Source: Planctomycetota bacterium
Lineage (GTDB): Bacteria; Planctomycetota; Planctomycetia; Pirellulales; Pirellulaceae
Assembly (NCBI GenBank): GCA_963204915.1
Contig: CAUJHS010000080.1
Location: forward strand, 62,001 to 126,000
DNA: 64,000 nucleotides
Direction of reading: 5' to 3'
Each line of letters starts with the position of its first letter. The first letter of the stretch is position 1. Shown here piece by piece: positions 17,700 to 27,011 of this stretch. The translations under genes were made by a program, and so were the position numbers. Below the pieces are notes generated by a model. It did no database searches and was not told where the DNA came from. It worked only from the letters and a program-made list of their open reading frames with translations.

Positions 17700-19601
17700 C
17701 TAACGCTGCTGGTGCTTTCGCTGGTCTTGCTCGTGAAGTTCGAGCAAGAGTCGGAGTTCTTCTTCGTCGCTTAAACGCCCTTGCTCTAACGCCGCTTCTT
17801 TTTGCCGGCGTTGTTGATCTTCACGCCGTTGATGCAAACGGCGGACGAGTTCCTCCAGCCGCTGCGGAGCCGGCTTTTGGCTTTTTTCCTCTTTGGCTCG
17901 CGCGTTCTCGTCCAACTCGACGAGTACGCTTTTCAAATGCGCGTCTTCCAGGTCGGTCATGACGCGCACCAGGTCGAGCGATTCGCCTTGTTCGTACAAG
18001 CGGCGAAAGGCGGCGAATAAGCCCCGCGCTGCAGGTGTTGATAAATCGCTGGCCGACACTTGCTCGATCGCACGCTCGGCCAGCGCCGGATCAAGCGTCA
18101 TGATCTCCAGTAGCTCCGTCTCGCCCGGTCCCATTTTAGTCGGCGTTAGGGGCGTTGTCAGGGTCGGTTGCGACAAGTCGCCCGAGCGCGGCTTGGCCAA
18201 ACGCCGCAACTCTTGCAAACGCGCCCGAATTTCGCTTTCCTCGATCAAGAACTGCCGTGCGAGTCTTGCGAGCAATTGTTGTTCGCGCATTCGCAGTGAG
18301 GCGTCCGTTCCTGCTTGAAGGCGCGGCGCCTTGGCCAGTACGGCCAAGATTTCCTCCATCGCCTGATGCGCGCGGTGCGTATCGGCCGCGGGATTCAAGC
18401 CCACGGTCAGTGTGCGCACTTTATGCTCCAGCGCATCGACCGAGTGCTTCAACAGTTCGTGGAACGCCTCGGGGCCGCGCTCCAGGAAAAACTCACAAGG
18501 ATCGTACTCTTCCGGTAGCGTAAGAATACGCACGTCGACTTGCTCGGCCACGAACAATTCGAGAATCTCGTTGGTGCGGCGCTGGCCTGCCTCGTCGCCG
18601 TCGAGCACCAAATAAATGGTATCCGTAAAACGCCGCAGAACACGGATATGTCTTTCCGTAAGCGCGGTGCCGAGCACCGCGATGGCGTTGGACACGCCAA
18701 ACTGATGGGCCATCACCACGTCGGTGTAGCCTTCCATCACAATCACACTGCGATGCGGCGATTGGCTGGAACGCAGCTCGGCTGAGTCGCGCGCCAGGTC
18801 CAGTCCGTAGAATTGCTCGCTCTTGTGGAACAGTTTGGTCTCGGGCGAGTTGTAGTATTTTCCGGTGCGGTCGTCGGCCAGTTCGGGCAAGATGCGGCCC
18901 CCCAGGGCCACGCATTGCCGCTGCGTGTCGCGAATGGGAAACATCACGCGGCCACGGAACAAATCATAGAACCGGCCGCTCGTTTCGCTACGTCCTGCAA
19001 CGCCGGCGGCCTGCAACACCTCGGGCGTGTAGGGCGTGCCGCGAGCCCGGTCGATCAGCCATTGCCAGCTATTGGGGGCAAAACCAATATGAAACCGCTG
19101 CACGCTTTCTCTTGAAATTTTTCGGTCTTCAACGTACTTTCTCGCGGCGGCGGCCTCGGGCGAGTTCAGCAAACATTGATGGTATTGCCGCGCGGCCCAC
19201 TCGAGCGCTCCGTAGAGCGTCCGCTTATCTTGCGGGCTGCCCGGTTCGACCTTGGCTTGCGGACTGCGGCGAAGTTGGATGCCGGCTCGCTCCGCCAGCA
19301 ACTCGAGCGCTTCGCGGAACGTGACATTCTCTTTGTGCATGACAAAGCTGAACACATCGCCGCCGACATCGCACACCCAGCACTTCCAAAACTGGCGTTC
19401 GGGGTCGACGTGCAGCGAGGGCCGGCTGTCGTCATGAAACGGACACAGCCCGCGATAGATGCGCCCCTGACGGCGCAAATCGAGGTAGCCGCCCAGCAGG
19501 TCCACGATATCAGTGGCCTGACGGACCTGCTCCTTCGGATCGAAGGGATCTTGGTCAATCACCGGCGACTCCAGTGGCGCAAACAATGCGGGAAAGGCCA
19601 C
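17700..19601 (-). CDS. dnaG: DNA primase
   Basis: This 633-residue primase makes RNA primers for replication. The N-terminal CHC2 zinc-binding domain is visible (GLCPFHDDSRPSLHV then FWKCWVCDVGGDVFSF). The DnaG catalytic core follows (RFHIGFAPNSW, VMFPIRDTQ, ALGGRIL), then Toprim motifs VIVMEGYTDVVMAHQ and LVLDGDEAGQRR. The last ~180 residues are Glu/Arg/Gln-rich and diverged, as expected for the helicase-interaction domain. The start is GTG at 19601, preceded by GGAGGTGA nine bases away; no ATG is better placed. It is upstream of rpoD in the same orientation. Confidence 0.96.
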   Translation of the reverse strand: MAFPALFAPLESPVIDQDPFDPKEQVRQATDIVDLLGGYLDLRRQGRIYRGLCPFHDDSRPSLHVDPERQFWKCWVCDVGGDVFSFVMHKENVTFREALELLAERAGIQLRRSPQAKVEPGSPQDKRTLYGALEWAARQYHQCLLNSPEAAAARKYVEDRKISRESVQRFHIGFAPNSWQWLIDRARGTPYTPEVLQAAGVAGRSETSGRFYDLFRGRVMFPIRDTQRQCVALGGRILPELADDRTGKYYNSPETKLFHKSEQFYGLDLARDSAELRSSQSPHRSVIVMEGYTDVVMAHQFGVSNAIAVLGTALTERHIRVLRRFTDTIYLVLDGDEAGQRRTNEILELFVAEQVDVRILTLPEEYDPCEFFLERGPEAFHELLKHSVDALEHKVRTLTVGLNPAADTHRAHQAMEEILAVLAKAPRLQAGTDASLRMREQQLLARLARQFLIEESEIRARLQELRRLAKPRSGDLSQPTLTTPLTPTKMGPGETELLEIMTLDPALAERAIEQVSASDLSTPAARGLFAAFRRLYEQGESLDLVRVMTDLEDAHLKSVLVELDENARAKEEKSQKPAPQRLEELVRRLHQRREDQQRRQKEAALEQGRLSDEEELRLLLELHEQDQRKHQQR

Positions 19602-19680
19602 GGCGGAGCGTCACCTCCATGCTAGACTCCTTGCCGCCGGTTCCTGGGTCGGATCCGGACAGTCGTGCGCTCCATTGCAC

Positions 19681-19715
19681 GGCGGCACTATATGCCGCCA
19701 GAGCAATCCGGTCAA
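19681..19715 (-). promoter_or_regulatory. dnaG promoter with a palindrome over the -10
   Basis: On the minus strand, TTGACC (19715-19710) and TATAGT (19692-19687) are separated by 17 bases, each one mismatch from consensus. The -10 lies in the centre of a perfect inverted repeat GGCGGCA-N5-TGCCGCC (19681-19687 and 19693-19699). A dimeric repressor binding there would block transcription. The predicted leader to the GTG at 19601 is about 80 bases. The rest of the 19602-19938 gap holds nothing else that can be named. Confidence 0.6.
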
Positions 19716-19938
19716 CAGCGATCCCAGCGGCCTTTTTGCCGCACGGTGGAAGAAAACAACACCCGGCGTTTTTCTGCCCGATTCGCAAGATCGCCCGTAG
19801 GGCTTTCTCGCGAAGTGCTAGCATAACCTATTGAACAGACGAACACCATTGGCGGCTAGTGAGTTCCTCTTAAAACCTGGAGGATGAGTTACAATAGCGT
19901 TTTGCGGAGTTCGATGGCTTGCGAAACAAGAGTTCACC

Positions 19939-20492
19939 ATGAGCGTTACAACGCGCACAACGGCCGAAGAGTTGTCACGTTTGTCCGGCGGCGAGCGGCG
20001 GTATGCGCTTGTCCGAGGAGAATTGCACGTAACGAATCTCCAGGTTCCGAACATGGCGACATCTCTTTAGAGCTTGGCATGCTGCTTCGGCAATATGTTA
20101 AGCGACACGGTTTGGGGCGCGTGTTCGGCGCCGAAATCGGCTTTCTGTTAGAGCGCGACCCCGACACGGTGCTGGCCCCCGATGTCGCCTTTGTGCGGCA
20201 AGAGCGGATTGATGAAGTGGGCATCCCGCGCGGCTATTTTCCCGGTGCGCCGGACTTGGCCGTTGAGGTGATCTCGCCAAGTGAAACCGCGCAGCAAGCC
20301 CACGAGAAAGCCCGCGCGTGGCTGGCGGCAGGGACGCGGCTGGCGTGGAACGTTCGCCCGCTTACCCGAAGTGTGGAAGCTTATCGTCCCGGCGCCGAGG
20401 TGGCGGTGCTATCGGCGAGCGATCAACTGCGTGGGGAAGAGGTCGTTCCCGGCTTCAGTTGCCTCGTGCGCGAGTTATTCCCAGAAGCGTAA
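19939..20492 (+). pseudogene. Uma2 (DUF820) family endonuclease, frameshifted
   Basis: The family is the PD-(D/E)XK-fold Uma2/DUF820 putative endonucleases. The expected N-terminus (MSVTTRTTAEELSRLSGGERRYALVRGELHV) is read from ATG 19939 but ends at a TAG at 20068-20070. The conserved continuation (ESPGSEHGDISLELGMLL) is in another frame from 20034. One base is therefore missing around 20029-20034. Downstream the core is intact: APDVAF, GAPDLAVEVISPSE and HEKARAWLAAGT supply the family's D, E and K positions, ending at 20492. It is either a natural frameshift that kills the N-terminal part, or a sequencing/assembly indel. A weak TACAAT lies at 19890-19895. Confidence 0.75.
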
Positions 20493-21124
20493 CCGCACGG
20501 TCGCACGAGGATCGCAATGCGTCGTCCCCCAATGCGAAAGGGGCAGCTCCGGGAAGTCCAGCGCCGCCCCTACGCGGGGGTGAGAAAGCCAGGGTGATGC
20601 GGTCCTGCGTTGGGGACCGCTCTTGTCGCAACCCAAACCTACATCGCGCCCGAGGGAAGTCCAGGCGAAACTAAAGAAAATTTCTCCTTGCAGCCAAAGT
20701 TTTGAAACGAGCCATGTCGGTGGCGCCGCTTTTATGCAATGAACAACCCCTGATGCGTCTCGCGGGAGCCCCGGCTTCAAGCGATCGCTCGTTTGAATGT
20801 TGCTACGTTGATGGAAACCGAGCCGGTTGGGCTTATGGCCGGCGCTCAGGGTATGGGCGGCCAGGCGCGCTAAGTTGGGACATGAACGCATCATTTTCGC
20901 ACAGGGGAGCGCGCCATTCTTTACACAGCCTTCTCGATGCTCGCATCGGGAACGGTTCGTTTTGCAAGAGGATTTGAGCACTCCCTTTTCCCAACACCAC
21001 CTGACCGCGCATTGCTTGCAAGCGGCATTCCATTTGCGTTTTCTGCCGGCTTGCCGCGCCGTCGATGCCGTGAGGCGCGGCGCCGCGCAACGAATGCGCA
21101 ACCCTTGCCGGAGGTACTCGACGC
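20493..21124. other. Intergenic stretch, no supported gene
   Basis: This 632-base gap lies between the Uma2 remnant and the patatin gene. Open frames here lack conserved motifs or ribosome sites. A short GGGAAGTCCAG motif occurs twice (near 20551 and 20658). GGAGGT near 21110 belongs to the patatin gene. It may be decayed sequence; nothing functional is visible. Confidence 0.5.
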
Positions 21125-22384
21125 ATGCGCGCCCGAAAAATCGCGATTGCTTGTCAGGGCGGCGGCGCTCATGCCGCGTTCACTTGGGGCGTGCTCAAAG
21201 AGATCCTCGAAACCAAACAGGCGTGGGATGACAGTTCGGAGCGGCGCCCAACCTTTGATATTGCGGCGCTGAGCGGCACCTCGGCCGGGGCGCTGTGCGC
21301 GCTGGCGGCTTGGTATGGATTGTCGCCGAACCTAGCCGACCCCACCTGCGGCACGGTCGACAAAGCGATGGACCGGCTTGATTTTCTGTGGACCACGTTC
21401 GGCGCCGTGACGCCCATTGAACATGTGCACAATCAGTTCGTGCAAACGTGTTTACAGTTGAAAGAGCTTGGGGCGCCCTTTCCCAGTTTAAGCCCCTATC
21501 ATCCGGGCGCCGGCTTGGCGCTGGAAAGCCTTGCGATGCTTGGCGCCCGAGCGCCGTATCTGAATTTTCCCGGATTGCTGGAAGTGTTGTGTCCTGACTT
21601 CGCTTCAATCGATTGGCGGCAAGTTTCACGATACAAGCTACGGCTGCTGGTAGGCGCCGTGGAAGTGGTCAGCGGGAACTTCGAGGTGTTCGACTCAGAG
21701 AAGTCGCTTCGTGAAATGGGCTTGCCCTCGATCTGCCAGGATACCGACCAATACGACGCCACGCGCTGGCGCATGCGCCGTGCGTTGTGCCTGGAAGGCG
21801 TGGCGGCGTCGGGTACGCTTCCCGAAGCGTTGCCGGCGCAACAAATTCCCGATCTTGTCTTTCCCACGTGCCAGCCCGGCAAGTCCGTACGCCGCACCGG
21901 CTATTACTGGGATGGCCTGTATTCGCAGAATCCGCCGGTGCGCGATTTCCTCGACACCGACGATCGGGACTCAAAGCCCGATGAGATTTGGGTGATTCGC
22001 ATTAATGCACAAGAGGTCGATCCGGAAGATTTCGGAACCGAGTTGGATGCAATTCGCGATCGCATGAATGCGCTGTCGGGCAACCTGTCGCTCGTTCAAG
22101 AGTTGGACCACATACTCACCGTGAACCGTTGGCTCCGGGAATACGGCGACACCCGCCCGCCGTTGGACAAATTCAAGCCGATCGACGTTCGAACGATCAA
22201 GATGACCTGCGAGACGACGCAGCGCCTGCGCCTGGCGTCGAAGTTTGATCGCGATCCGACCCACCTGGCCGAGCTGCGCGACGAAGGCCAACTTGTAACG
22301 CGGCAATGGCTCCGCGACTGGCAGGAGCAAGGCCGCGACTTCGCCGCCTATCCTGACGACGCCCGTTATCCGGCAACCCCTTAA
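21125..22384 (+). CDS. Patatin-like phospholipase
   Basis: This 419-residue protein has the patatin catalytic features: an oxyanion loop QGGGAHAAFTWGVL at residues ~10-23, the nucleophile elbow SGTSAGAL (GxSxG) at ~55-62, and the second dyad residue in YYWDGLYSQNPP (DG motif). It should hydrolyse acyl ester bonds of lipids. No signal peptide is evident, so it is probably cytosolic or peripheral. GGAGGT lies upstream of the ATG at 21125. The GntP-type permease starts 35 bases downstream, so the two are probably co-transcribed. The C-terminal ~130 residues are family-specific. Substrate unknown; storage-lipid (polyhydroxyalkanoate-like) turnover is a speculative alternative. Confidence 0.87.
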   Translation: MRARKIAIACQGGGAHAAFTWGVLKEILETKQAWDDSSERRPTFDIAALSGTSAGALCALAAWYGLSPNLADPTCGTVDKAMDRLDFLWTTFGAVTPIEHVHNQFVQTCLQLKELGAPFPSLSPYHPGAGLALESLAMLGARAPYLNFPGLLEVLCPDFASIDWRQVSRYKLRLLVGAVEVVSGNFEVFDSEKSLREMGLPSICQDTDQYDATRWRMRRALCLEGVAASGTLPEALPAQQIPDLVFPTCQPGKSVRRTGYYWDGLYSQNPPVRDFLDTDDRDSKPDEIWVIRINAQEVDPEDFGTELDAIRDRMNALSGNLSLVQELDHILTVNRWLREYGDTRPPLDKFKPIDVRTIKMTCETTQRLRLASKFDRDPTHLAELRDEGQLVTRQWLRDWQEQGRDFAAYPDDARYPATP

Positions 22385-22419
22385 GCTGCCCCCGCCTTTT
22401 TTCCCTCGGAGCCGCCGCG

Positions 22420-23892
22420 ATGCTCGATCTGGCCATTGTGCTGCTCGCGTTGGGTTTGTTGATGTATTTCGCCTTTCGCGGCGTGACGCTGCTCTTGCTG
22501 GCGCCGGGCGCCGCGCTGCTGGCGGTTGCGTTATCGGGCAGCCTGCCGATCCTGGCGGCGTACACGCAAATCTTCATGACAAGTACGGGGCAGTTCATTA
22601 TTTCCTTCTTTCCGTTGTTTCTACTCGGCGCCGTTTTTGGAAAGCTCATGGAGGACACCGGCTCGGCCCGGTCGATGGCCAGTTCGCTGAGCGCCTGGTT
22701 AGGGCCGCAGCGCGCCATCGTGTCGGTCGTCCTGTGCTGCGCGGTGTTGACGTACGGGGGCGTCTCGGCGTTTGTGGTCGCTTTCGCGATCGTGCCGGTT
22801 GCCGCCGCACTATTCCGCGAAGCCGATATTCCCAAACGGTTGATTCCCGGGGCGCTTGCTCTGGGGGCGTTTTCGTTCACCATGTCGGCCCTGCCAGGCA
22901 CGCCCGCCATTCAGAACGCCATTCCGATGCCCTACTTTGGCACCACCGCGTTCGCTGCGCCGGGTTTGGGCCTTGTGGCTAGTCTGGTCATGATTCTGTT
23001 GGGCCTTATCTGGCTGAACCGTCGCGCCGCCGCGGCCCGACTGGCCGGCGAGGGGTACGGCGTCCATGCCGATGAGTTGCCGCAACCGGACGTTGTGATG
23101 CGAGAACACGCACAAAGCGAAGGGTTCGACATCAACGAACTTCCGTTGCCCACTGCGGCAAACGGTGCGCCCGCCCCTCCTGCCGACGCGCCGCCATTCT
23201 GGTTGGCGCTGGCGCCGGTGATTGTCGTGATTGTTTCGAACCTGCTCTTCATCGAAGTTGTCCTGCCGCGCCTGGACACGTCGTACCTGGCCGAGCCGCG
23301 TTTCGGCGCCACGACGGTCGAAAGCGTTCGTGGCGTTTGGGCGGTCATTGTCGGTTTGTTTCTCGCCATCCTGTTGTTAATTGGCGGCAATTGGAGGCGC
23401 CTATCCGATGTACGCGCCAGTTTGGATCAAGGCGCCGACGCCTCGGCCTTACCGCTGCTGAACACGGCCAGCCTCGTGGGATTTGGCGCCGTCGTTGCCG
23501 CGCTGCCCGTTTTCGACATGATTACACAGGCGGTCATGGGGTTGGGCGGCGGCAATCCGCTGATCGCGAGCGCGGGCGCCGTGAGTTTGCTGTCGGCCAT
23601 CACCGGGTCTTCGTCGGGCGGCATGAGCATCGCCCTTGACGCGCTGGGCGCCGACTTCATCGACATGGCGCAAGCGGCGGGCATTTCTTTCGAGGCGATG
23701 CACCGCGTGACCTCCATCGCTTCTGGCTCGCTTGATGCTTTGCCGCACAGCGGCGCCGTGATTACGCTGCTGGCGGTGTGCCGGCTGTCGCATCGCGAAT
23801 CCTACGTCGACGTGTTCATGACTTCGATCGTCGGTCCGTTCCTATCGCTCATCGTGGTCATCGTCCTGGCCACACTGTTTGGCTCGTTTTGA
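22420..23892 (+). CDS. GntP-family permease
   Basis: This 490-residue, strongly hydrophobic protein has about 12 membrane segments (for example LAIVLLALGLLMYFAFRGV and the region around 22590-22640). It carries GntP/gluconate-permease-like signatures: TYGGVSAFVVAFAIVP, FTMSALPGTPAIQNAIPM and GSSSGGMSIALDALG. GntP proteins are proton symporters for gluconate or small hydroxy acids such as 3-hydroxybutyrate. A hydrophilic loop of ~60 residues (encoded ~23030-23200) separates the two halves. It starts 35 bases after the patatin gene, suggesting uptake of an acid connected with that hydrolase; this link is inference. Confidence 0.84.
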   Translation: MLDLAIVLLALGLLMYFAFRGVTLLLLAPGAALLAVALSGSLPILAAYTQIFMTSTGQFIISFFPLFLLGAVFGKLMEDTGSARSMASSLSAWLGPQRAIVSVVLCCAVLTYGGVSAFVVAFAIVPVAAALFREADIPKRLIPGALALGAFSFTMSALPGTPAIQNAIPMPYFGTTAFAAPGLGLVASLVMILLGLIWLNRRAAAARLAGEGYGVHADELPQPDVVMREHAQSEGFDINELPLPTAANGAPAPPADAPPFWLALAPVIVVIVSNLLFIEVVLPRLDTSYLAEPRFGATTVESVRGVWAVIVGLFLAILLLIGGNWRRLSDVRASLDQGADASALPLLNTASLVGFGAVVAALPVFDMITQAVMGLGGGNPLIASAGAVSLLSAITGSSSGGMSIALDALGADFIDMAQAAGISFEAMHRVTSIASGSLDALPHSGAVITLLAVCRLSHRESYVDVFMTSIVGPFLSLIVVIVLATLFGSF

Positions 23893-24065
23893 AATTGGCC
23901 GCTCCCTCGTCATCGCGCGAATGAGGAGCAGCCTCTTGATCGGCCTCTTCCGGCGCCTACTCCGAAAAATTCCATTGCACCGTTAGTGGGGAGCAGCTAC
24001 TCTGGCATGGTAACACGGGTCGAAGCGACGCCACCCCCTTTTGAGCCGAACGTAAGCCGCCCTCC

Positions 24066-26639
24066 ATGTCGTTGTTTGCCACCCTGCGCGGGAAGACCCC
24101 GTTGCCCTCGTCACGTCGTGTTCGCACTCCGCGCCGTCCTAAGCACAAGGTTCGTGCGCTCCAGTATGAGTCGTTAGAACAACGGCAACTTTTGAGCGTG
24201 ACCATCTTAGGCGCCGATGGCCGTTCGGTCGTCAACCAACCCGACGAAGGGCTGAACCGCGCCGTGGGACAACTTGAGATTTGGTTTCCACGCAATCCGA
24301 ATCCCGAGTTTGGCAAACCCGATGGACTTTGTTCCGGCGTCATGATTAGCCGGCGGCACGTGTTGACCTCAGCACATTGTTTTTACGACGATAAGGCGCC
24401 GAACGCCGGAGTCCAGGGGAAGCCTGTCGGAGATCAAGCTCGCAGTATCGCGTTTACGCCAGCGCGAGAAGGGCAGTTTGGCCGTCCGTTCGGAACTGCC
24501 TTTGCCGTGAACTTGCGCACTTATGACAGTTTTAAGAGCACCCAAGACCCCAAAGCGGATGTCGCGCTTGTCACCTTGGACCGAAATTTGGGCGATACCG
24601 TCGGTTGGTTTGGTGCTTCCGCATTCTCCGACTCGTCCTATCCTCGCAACGTTAACGTGCAGGGATACCCAGGTACGGAAAGCGGAAAGTTCAACGGCTT
24701 CACCATGGTGCACCAGTACGACCAGGCTTTTATCTCGCAAGCGGGCGATCGGTTCTTGCGGTCTTCGCGCATCGAGTCGGAAGGTGGGCAAAGCGGTAGT
24801 CCGTGGTTCAATTATAACTCCGATACCAAGGAAGTCCGTGTGTTGGGGGTCATGCGAGGCGGCGACGGGTTTTCGCAAACGGCCGCGGTACGTTTGACGA
24901 GCAGCATGATCGACGACTTTCGCGAAGCGATTGACGCGGACTTGGCGGGGCAAACGGGTGGCGGAGGCGGCTCAGGGCGCGGATTCATTCACACCGTGGT
25001 CAACCCCGGCGGAACCGATGCAACCGTCGACCTGCCCGACCTGACCGACTACGACCAATGGTTCGCCACGAATGTTTCCGGCGTATCGAGCACGTTTGTT
25101 CGCGCCGGCGACTTTTTTGGCGCGTCGGCTTGGGTGCAAAACATCGGCACCGCCAATGCCGGGCCATTTACCGTGTCGTTCTTCGCCTCGCCGGATCCGA
25201 GCATCGACGCGTTTGACGCTTTTTTAGGCAGCACGCAGGTTTTCTCGTTGTCGTCTTTCCAGTCGGTTTCGGCGCAGTTCACTACAGTGTTTCCCAACTT
25301 GCCGGCTGGGCAATACTTCATCGGTTGGATCATCGACTCGGGCAACGCCCAAGGGGAGTTCAGCGAAACGAACAACACCGGCATCTTCCGCGGGGGCCCC
25401 ATTACCGTGGGCGTGCAAAACCAGGCTCCGCTGGCCGCAGATGACTTCTTCTCGGTGGAGCAAGGCGCCGCGCTTAGCATCTTCGCTCCCGGCGTACTAG
25501 GGAACGACTTCGACCCCAATTTCGACTTCCTGCAAGCGTTTGTTGAAACCGAGCCGGCCCATGGCGTGCTGGAATGGAACGGCGTGGGAGGCTTTGTTTA
25601 TACGCCAAACTCGGGGTATCAGGGCTTTGACTCGTTCACCTACCGCGCCGGCGACGGCCAACTCTTAAGCAACCTGGCGACGGTCACGTTGGAAGTGCTG
25701 CGCGGCAATACGCCGCCGCTGGCCGCGCCCGATCAAGCCACCACGCGGCAAGAGCAGGCCGTTCTCATCAACATCCTCGCGAACGATCAAGATGTAGACG
25801 GCGAGCTTGACGCCGCATCGGTCCTGGTGACCGTTCCGCCTTTGTTTGGCGAAGCGACCATTCAGCCGGACGGCCAGATTCGCTTCGTCCCGGCCGAGGG
25901 CTTTTCGGGCGAAGTGACGTTCTCCTACAGCGTGGCCGATGACCAAGGCCGCCGCTCGAATGAGGCGACCATCACGGTGGTTGTCGAGCCGCTGAACGCG
26001 CCGCCTGCGGCCATGGCCGACAACGCCGCGACCGCGCACAATCGCGCCGTTACGGTAAACGTCTTGGCCAACGACAGCGATACGGACGGCCAACTCGATG
26101 CCTCGTCCGTGATCGTGACGACCCCGCCGGCGTCGGGCGCGGCGACGGTTCAGCCCGATGGTCAAATTCACTTCACCCCGGCCAACGGTTTTTCGGGCGA
26201 GGTCACGTTTGCTTATACCGTGGCCGACGATCAAGGCAGCCGCTCCAGTGCGGCGCTCGTCACGATCTTGGTAGCCCCGCCCCCCGCGTGGCAAAACCCG
26301 CAAAGACCATTGGACGTAAACGACGATGATTCGATCGACATCGGCGACCTACTGCCGATCGTGCAGTATCTTCGCTCCGACAAGCCCCGCGCGTTGGAGA
26401 CAATCACTCGTGACCCGGCCGACGGCTACGTGGACGTGAACGGCGACAAAGTCGTCTCGCTGGCCGACCTGCTCGACGTAGTCACCGGCGTGCGCACCAC
26501 CATCACCGCGCAAGCGGCCGAAGGCGAAGCGGATCCAGCGAGCGATATGGCGCCCCCGTCCCCACGACGCCAAGCCGCCTGGACGACCGCCGTTGACCTC
26601 ATTGCCGCAGACATTGCAAAGCGCAAGAAGCGATTTTAA
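24066..26639 (+). CDS. Secreted modular trypsin-like protease with CARDB, tandem Ig-like repeats and dockerin
   Basis: This 857-residue protein begins with a basic stretch and LEQRQLLS (~residues 38-45), a variant of the planctomycete LEPR-type N-terminal motif. A trypsin-like domain follows (~55-290) with an intact triad: TSAHC, DVALVTL and GGQSGSPWF. A CARDB-like domain (~315-440) comes next. Then come three ~95-residue Ig/cadherin-like repeats starting NQAPLAADD, NTPPLAAPD and NAPPAAMAD, each with an AND or GND-D motif. The C-terminus has a dockerin type I pair (DVNDDDSIDIGDLL and DVNGDKVVSLADLL). The start ATG at 24066 has only a weak ribosome site. It probably works outside the cell on proteins; a cohesin partner is not visible here. 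Confidence 0.87.
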   Translation: MSLFATLRGKTPLPSSRRVRTPRRPKHKVRALQYESLEQRQLLSVTILGADGRSVVNQPDEGLNRAVGQLEIWFPRNPNPEFGKPDGLCSGVMISRRHVLTSAHCFYDDKAPNAGVQGKPVGDQARSIAFTPAREGQFGRPFGTAFAVNLRTYDSFKSTQDPKADVALVTLDRNLGDTVGWFGASAFSDSSYPRNVNVQGYPGTESGKFNGFTMVHQYDQAFISQAGDRFLRSSRIESEGGQSGSPWFNYNSDTKEVRVLGVMRGGDGFSQTAAVRLTSSMIDDFREAIDADLAGQTGGGGGSGRGFIHTVVNPGGTDATVDLPDLTDYDQWFATNVSGVSSTFVRAGDFFGASAWVQNIGTANAGPFTVSFFASPDPSIDAFDAFLGSTQVFSLSSFQSVSAQFTTVFPNLPAGQYFIGWIIDSGNAQGEFSETNNTGIFRGGPITVGVQNQAPLAADDFFSVEQGAALSIFAPGVLGNDFDPNFDFLQAFVETEPAHGVLEWNGVGGFVYTPNSGYQGFDSFTYRAGDGQLLSNLATVTLEVLRGNTPPLAAPDQATTRQEQAVLINILANDQDVDGELDAASVLVTVPPLFGEATIQPDGQIRFVPAEGFSGEVTFSYSVADDQGRRSNEATITVVVEPLNAPPAAMADNAATAHNRAVTVNVLANDSDTDGQLDASSVIVTTPPASGAATVQPDGQIHFTPANGFSGEVTFAYTVADDQGSRSSAALVTILVAPPPAWQNPQRPLDVNDDDSIDIGDLLPIVQYLRSDKPRALETITRDPADGYVDVNGDKVVSLADLLDVVTGVRTTITAQAAEGEADPASDMAPPSPRRQAAWTTAVDLIAADIAKRKKRF

Positions 26640-26651
26640 TCGACCGACCGT

Positions 26652-26735
26652 TTAACCGCTTCCCAGCGGGAAGCGCGTTTGCGCCGTCCATTAACTCCCT
26701 ACTGAACAACGCGCTTCCCGTGGGGAAGCGGTTCA
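26652..26735. terminator. Large inverted repeat between convergent genes
   Basis: Two 28-base arms (26652-26679 and 26708-26735) are inverted copies with only a few mismatches. Each arm is itself a hairpin of CGCTTCCC and GGGAAGCG type. It lies in the 115-base gap between the stop codons of the protease (+) and csrA (-), so a bidirectional terminator is likely. It lacks a long T-run, so a palindromic repeat element is an alternative. Confidence 0.6.
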
Positions 26736-26754
26736 ACTTGGGATGGCGCGGGGC

Positions 26755-26976
26755 TTACCGCGCGGGGCCGGTCCAGTGAATGGTTTCTTCGTTGGTCCAG
26801 GTGTTCTCGCCCACGAGCGCCATGCCCAGGGCTTCGAGTTCGTCGCGGCGGATGGTGACCGAGGGAGGAGCTTCAATGCCAATGCGCACCTGGTTGCCTC
26901 GCACCTTCAAAATCGTGATGACCACGTCTTCGCCGATCATAATGCGCTGACTTGCTCTGCGGCTAAGCACTAACAT
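26755..26976 (-). CDS. csrA: Carbon storage regulator CsrA
   Basis: This 73-residue RNA-binding translational regulator has the canonical N-terminus MLVLSRRASQRIMIGEDVVITIL, then VRGNQVRIGIEAPPSVTIRRDEL, covering the five-stranded CsrA fold and the binding residues near L4 and R44-like positions. GGAGG eight bases upstream fixes the ATG at 26976. The C-terminal tail (GENTWTNEETIHWTGPAR) is longer than in E. coli CsrA (61 residues). CsrA binds GGA motifs in mRNA leaders; its own leader contains a candidate site (27012-27041). Confidence 0.95.
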   Translation of the reverse strand: MLVLSRRASQRIMIGEDVVITILKVRGNQVRIGIEAPPSVTIRRDELEALGMALVGENTWTNEETIHWTGPAR

Positions 26977-27011
26977 CCTGTTTGCCTCCAAGTGGGTATG
27001 CCATGCAAGAG

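Noticed and set aside
20475-21101. 208-codon minus-strand frame in the gap before the patatin gene
   Set aside because: Composition is erratic, there is no motif or ribosome site, and it overlaps the end of the Uma2 remnant.
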